Below are positions 61,964 to 64,000 of a DNA stretch of 64,000 nucleotides, piece after piece. Under the pieces are notes generated by a model. The model was given only the letters and a program-made list of their open reading frames with translations, did not search any database and was not told where the DNA came from. A program made the translations under genes and the position numbers. The number at the start of each line of letters is the position of its first letter. Positions within the stretch are counted from its first letter, which is position 1. The DNA comes from Antitrichia curtipendula (Eukaryota; Streptophyta; Bryopsida; Hypnales; Leucodontaceae): positions 11,806,725 through 11,870,724 of the forward strand of contig OX579634.1 of the NCBI GenBank assembly GCA_951230915.1, written 5' to 3'.

Positions 61964-64000
61964 TCAGACTCTGCACCCAAAGGACCGCCACTGTCAGTAA
62001 CTGTAACATTCAAGAGTAATCACCAACTAAGTTTAATAGAAGAAAAAGAATTTGACTAGAACAGGATTTGAATACCAGAGTAAACTCACATGCTTTAAGA
62101 TGTTTCTTAAACCATCTGATGGCCGTGTCACCCATTTCCTGACTCACGGCGTGTTCGAGTCCTTCCTCCGCTATGAACTGCAAGCCAGCCAATCAATCAA
62201 TCTTAAACCTTTTAAAGAACAAAAAATCTCTAGTACCAGACATCAAAACAAGCATCTGAAACTCTGTTGAGTCTCTTATTACTTAGTGGTACGCCTTGCC
62301 ACACAAAATCGGGCACAAAAGGCGACCAGGTAGCCCATGAGACATTAGCCTAAAAGGAAAGGCGCCCTCATGAAGATCACGTGACAACGACGTTTGACTA
62401 TTTTGACCATTATTTACTTACCCGGAAGCACAACTTTCCCTTCAAACATAAAATCCGAAGTGTGCAGGATGATAAAAAAAATCAGAATTACATCTCACCT
62501 TGAAGTGTTTTGGCACTCCGGCTTCCTTGTACCTCTCAGCAGTTTTTAACAACACCGTTCCCAATCCCTGAATTGGACATCGAGGGTCTTCTTGGCCTAC
62601 AAAACAGAAACTCTGCTGTCACCAGCAATGACATGTAATAATCTGTTGAAACTATTACAACATTCCCCCTTTCTCTTTTAAGCAAGAGTAAGTTGTATAA
62701 AAGTTGATAAACAAAGTGTTCATCTGGTCTATGCGTCAAGGGCAATTATAGGATTGCGGCATTACGTTTTCAGCAGTACACCTAGTTTTGTCAGAAGGAC
62801 AGTTTTTGTCAGAAGGAAAAGTTTCCTGTACTATACTGCAATTATAGAGCTATGACAGGACAATAACACAGACAGAGAGCGTACATTTCAATTACGTACC
62901 ATTGTAAACGAGAAGAGGACGAGGTGCGATTGCCGGAACGGAGATTGGAGAGTCCAAGAAATCCATCAGTCCCGGTGCTAGTCTTTGCCATACCTTCAGA
63001 ATGGGTGCACTATAGTCAGACACTCATACAAAACTTCTAACGAAATCATCGTCTAAAGGATTGTTCAAGAACCATGTGACGTTACTTCAAAGCTTAGTAT
63101 ATAAAGGACGGCATAAAGTCCTCCACGAATTGCAGCACGGATATAAAGAGCGTCGTGCATTGATGAAACTAGAAACCACCCCAGGACATGACGATTCATT
63201 CAGAAAACTTACCGCGGCGACGGTCTCAGAATCGACTTCATCTTTTCCTAAATCCTGAGCTGCAACTGCAAACACCCTCGCCACAGTCCAAGTCACAAGA
63301 AGTGTCAGTAATGAATTACAAAAATTTGCAGAGAAACCCAATTGATGGTCATTCAGTGATTCAAAAGTTTGCTCGGTTCACTAACAGTCCAATATTAGCA
63401 ACAATTACAGGCAAGCTCGCATCAGCATTATAAGTTCAAAACGAAGTTCAAAACTAAACGCTGATTGAGAGAAATACGTGAAAAAGCAACTGACAGGACG
63501 ATAGGTTCACAAAGAGTTCGCAGACTTGCTAACCTAGGAATACTTCAAGAATGCTGTATACCCTGCCTTGCCAATGGTCATTCAAAACCGCCCAGCCGAA
63601 ATTCTGCTTTGTCAGAGGCACAGAATTATGACCTCGAAAAGAATTCATGAGCCAGGGTCATGTACCAAGCTATTAAAAAAAACAATCACAACGCACCCAT
63701 AGCCCTAATCACTAAAATAATTTTCAGTATGAACATATAAGCACCGTTTTCCAAAGGCTGTCATCATAACATTCACGGAGAAATTCATTACCTGAACACC
63801 GATTAACGGTAGTGCTGCACTAATTCGAGGATCTGCAACCGTTGTGAACCATGTGTGCATGCCTGAAAGCAGGAAATTAAACAATAATACAGTTATGCAC
63901 CAGGATTGAATCCAGAATTTATTAACTTCAGACACAAAATCTTAACCTATTGATGAGTTGCACCGAGTGAGACCATACCTCCAAGTGAGATCCCCATCAT
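61964..64000 (-). CDS. Alpha/beta hydrolase, prolyl-oligopeptidase-like (5' partial)
   Basis: This is the C-terminal part of a serine hydrolase of the alpha/beta fold; the N-terminus lies beyond the right edge. Exons, descending: 64000-63979 (partial), 63862-63792, 63603-63534, 63265-63213, 62993-62900, 62596-62499, 62177-62090, and possibly 61990-61964. The first visible exon gives the nucleophile elbow GISLGG (Ser), followed by MHTWFTTVADPRISAALPLI. DSPISVPAIAPRPLLVYNG and then QEDPRCP supply the likely catalytic Asp. EEGLEHAVSQEM supplies the His. All splice phases agree. The last boundary is unsure: a strong GTGAGT donor at 62089 favours a tiny final exon ending at 61964, but unspliced reading stops at 62010. 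Similar plant proteins are annotated only as alpha/beta hydrolases; the substrate is unknown. Confidence 0.85.

Noticed and set aside
1..64000. CRISPR arrays, bacterial operons, tRNA and rRNA genes
   Set aside because: No regularly spaced repeats, no prokaryotic gene layout, and no cloverleaf or rRNA motif was seen.

Overview
The window is nuclear DNA of a land plant, most likely a non-flowering one such as a moss. Genes are broken by many short GT-AG introns. Several families are plant-specific: NO VEIN, SPIRAL1, and MKK3 with a C-terminal NTF2 domain. The proteins clearly match angiosperm families but are quite diverged from them. Gene bodies are GC-balanced islands in very AT-rich, repeat-laden intergenic DNA. 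Species cannot be fixed from the sequence alone.

Layout, left to right. (1) 1-7717, plus: the C-terminal ~1760 residues of a NO VEIN-like protein (GHKL-type ATPase plus DUF3883), cut by the left edge. (2) 9990-18196, minus: an organelle-type RecG helicase in about 19 exons, with a Ser/Arg-rich putative transit peptide in exon 1. (3) 21153-23081, minus: intronless SRP receptor alpha subunit. (4) 27544-29202, plus: CCDC12/Cwf18 spliceosomal protein in four exons. (5) 30337-32382, minus: cytochrome c in three exons. (6) 33593-35507, plus: SPIRAL1-like microtubule protein in two exons, divergent from cytochrome c. (7) 42388-47657, plus: MAP kinase kinase 3 in ten exons. (8) 52696-54240, minus: lipoate-protein ligase A-like protein in four exons. 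(9) 61964-64000, minus: the C-terminal part of an alpha/beta hydrolase, cut by the right edge.

The genes are unrelated housekeeping and signalling genes, and I see no operon-like or pathway cluster. Several carry telobox motifs (AAACCCTAA) at or near their 5' ends. Intergenic DNA holds Helitron-like non-autonomous elements (one tandem pair and one single copy), a decayed Tc1/mariner transposase, a ~380-bp foldback element, dispersed repeat families and short tandem repeats.

I found no convincing previously undescribed system. The most rewarding items are the Helitron-like family, the nuclease-like signature in the DUF3883 domain fused to the NO VEIN ATPase, a GC-AG intron in MKK3, an unusual Met in a conserved Lys pair of cytochrome c, and an unresolved N-terminal splice in RECG.
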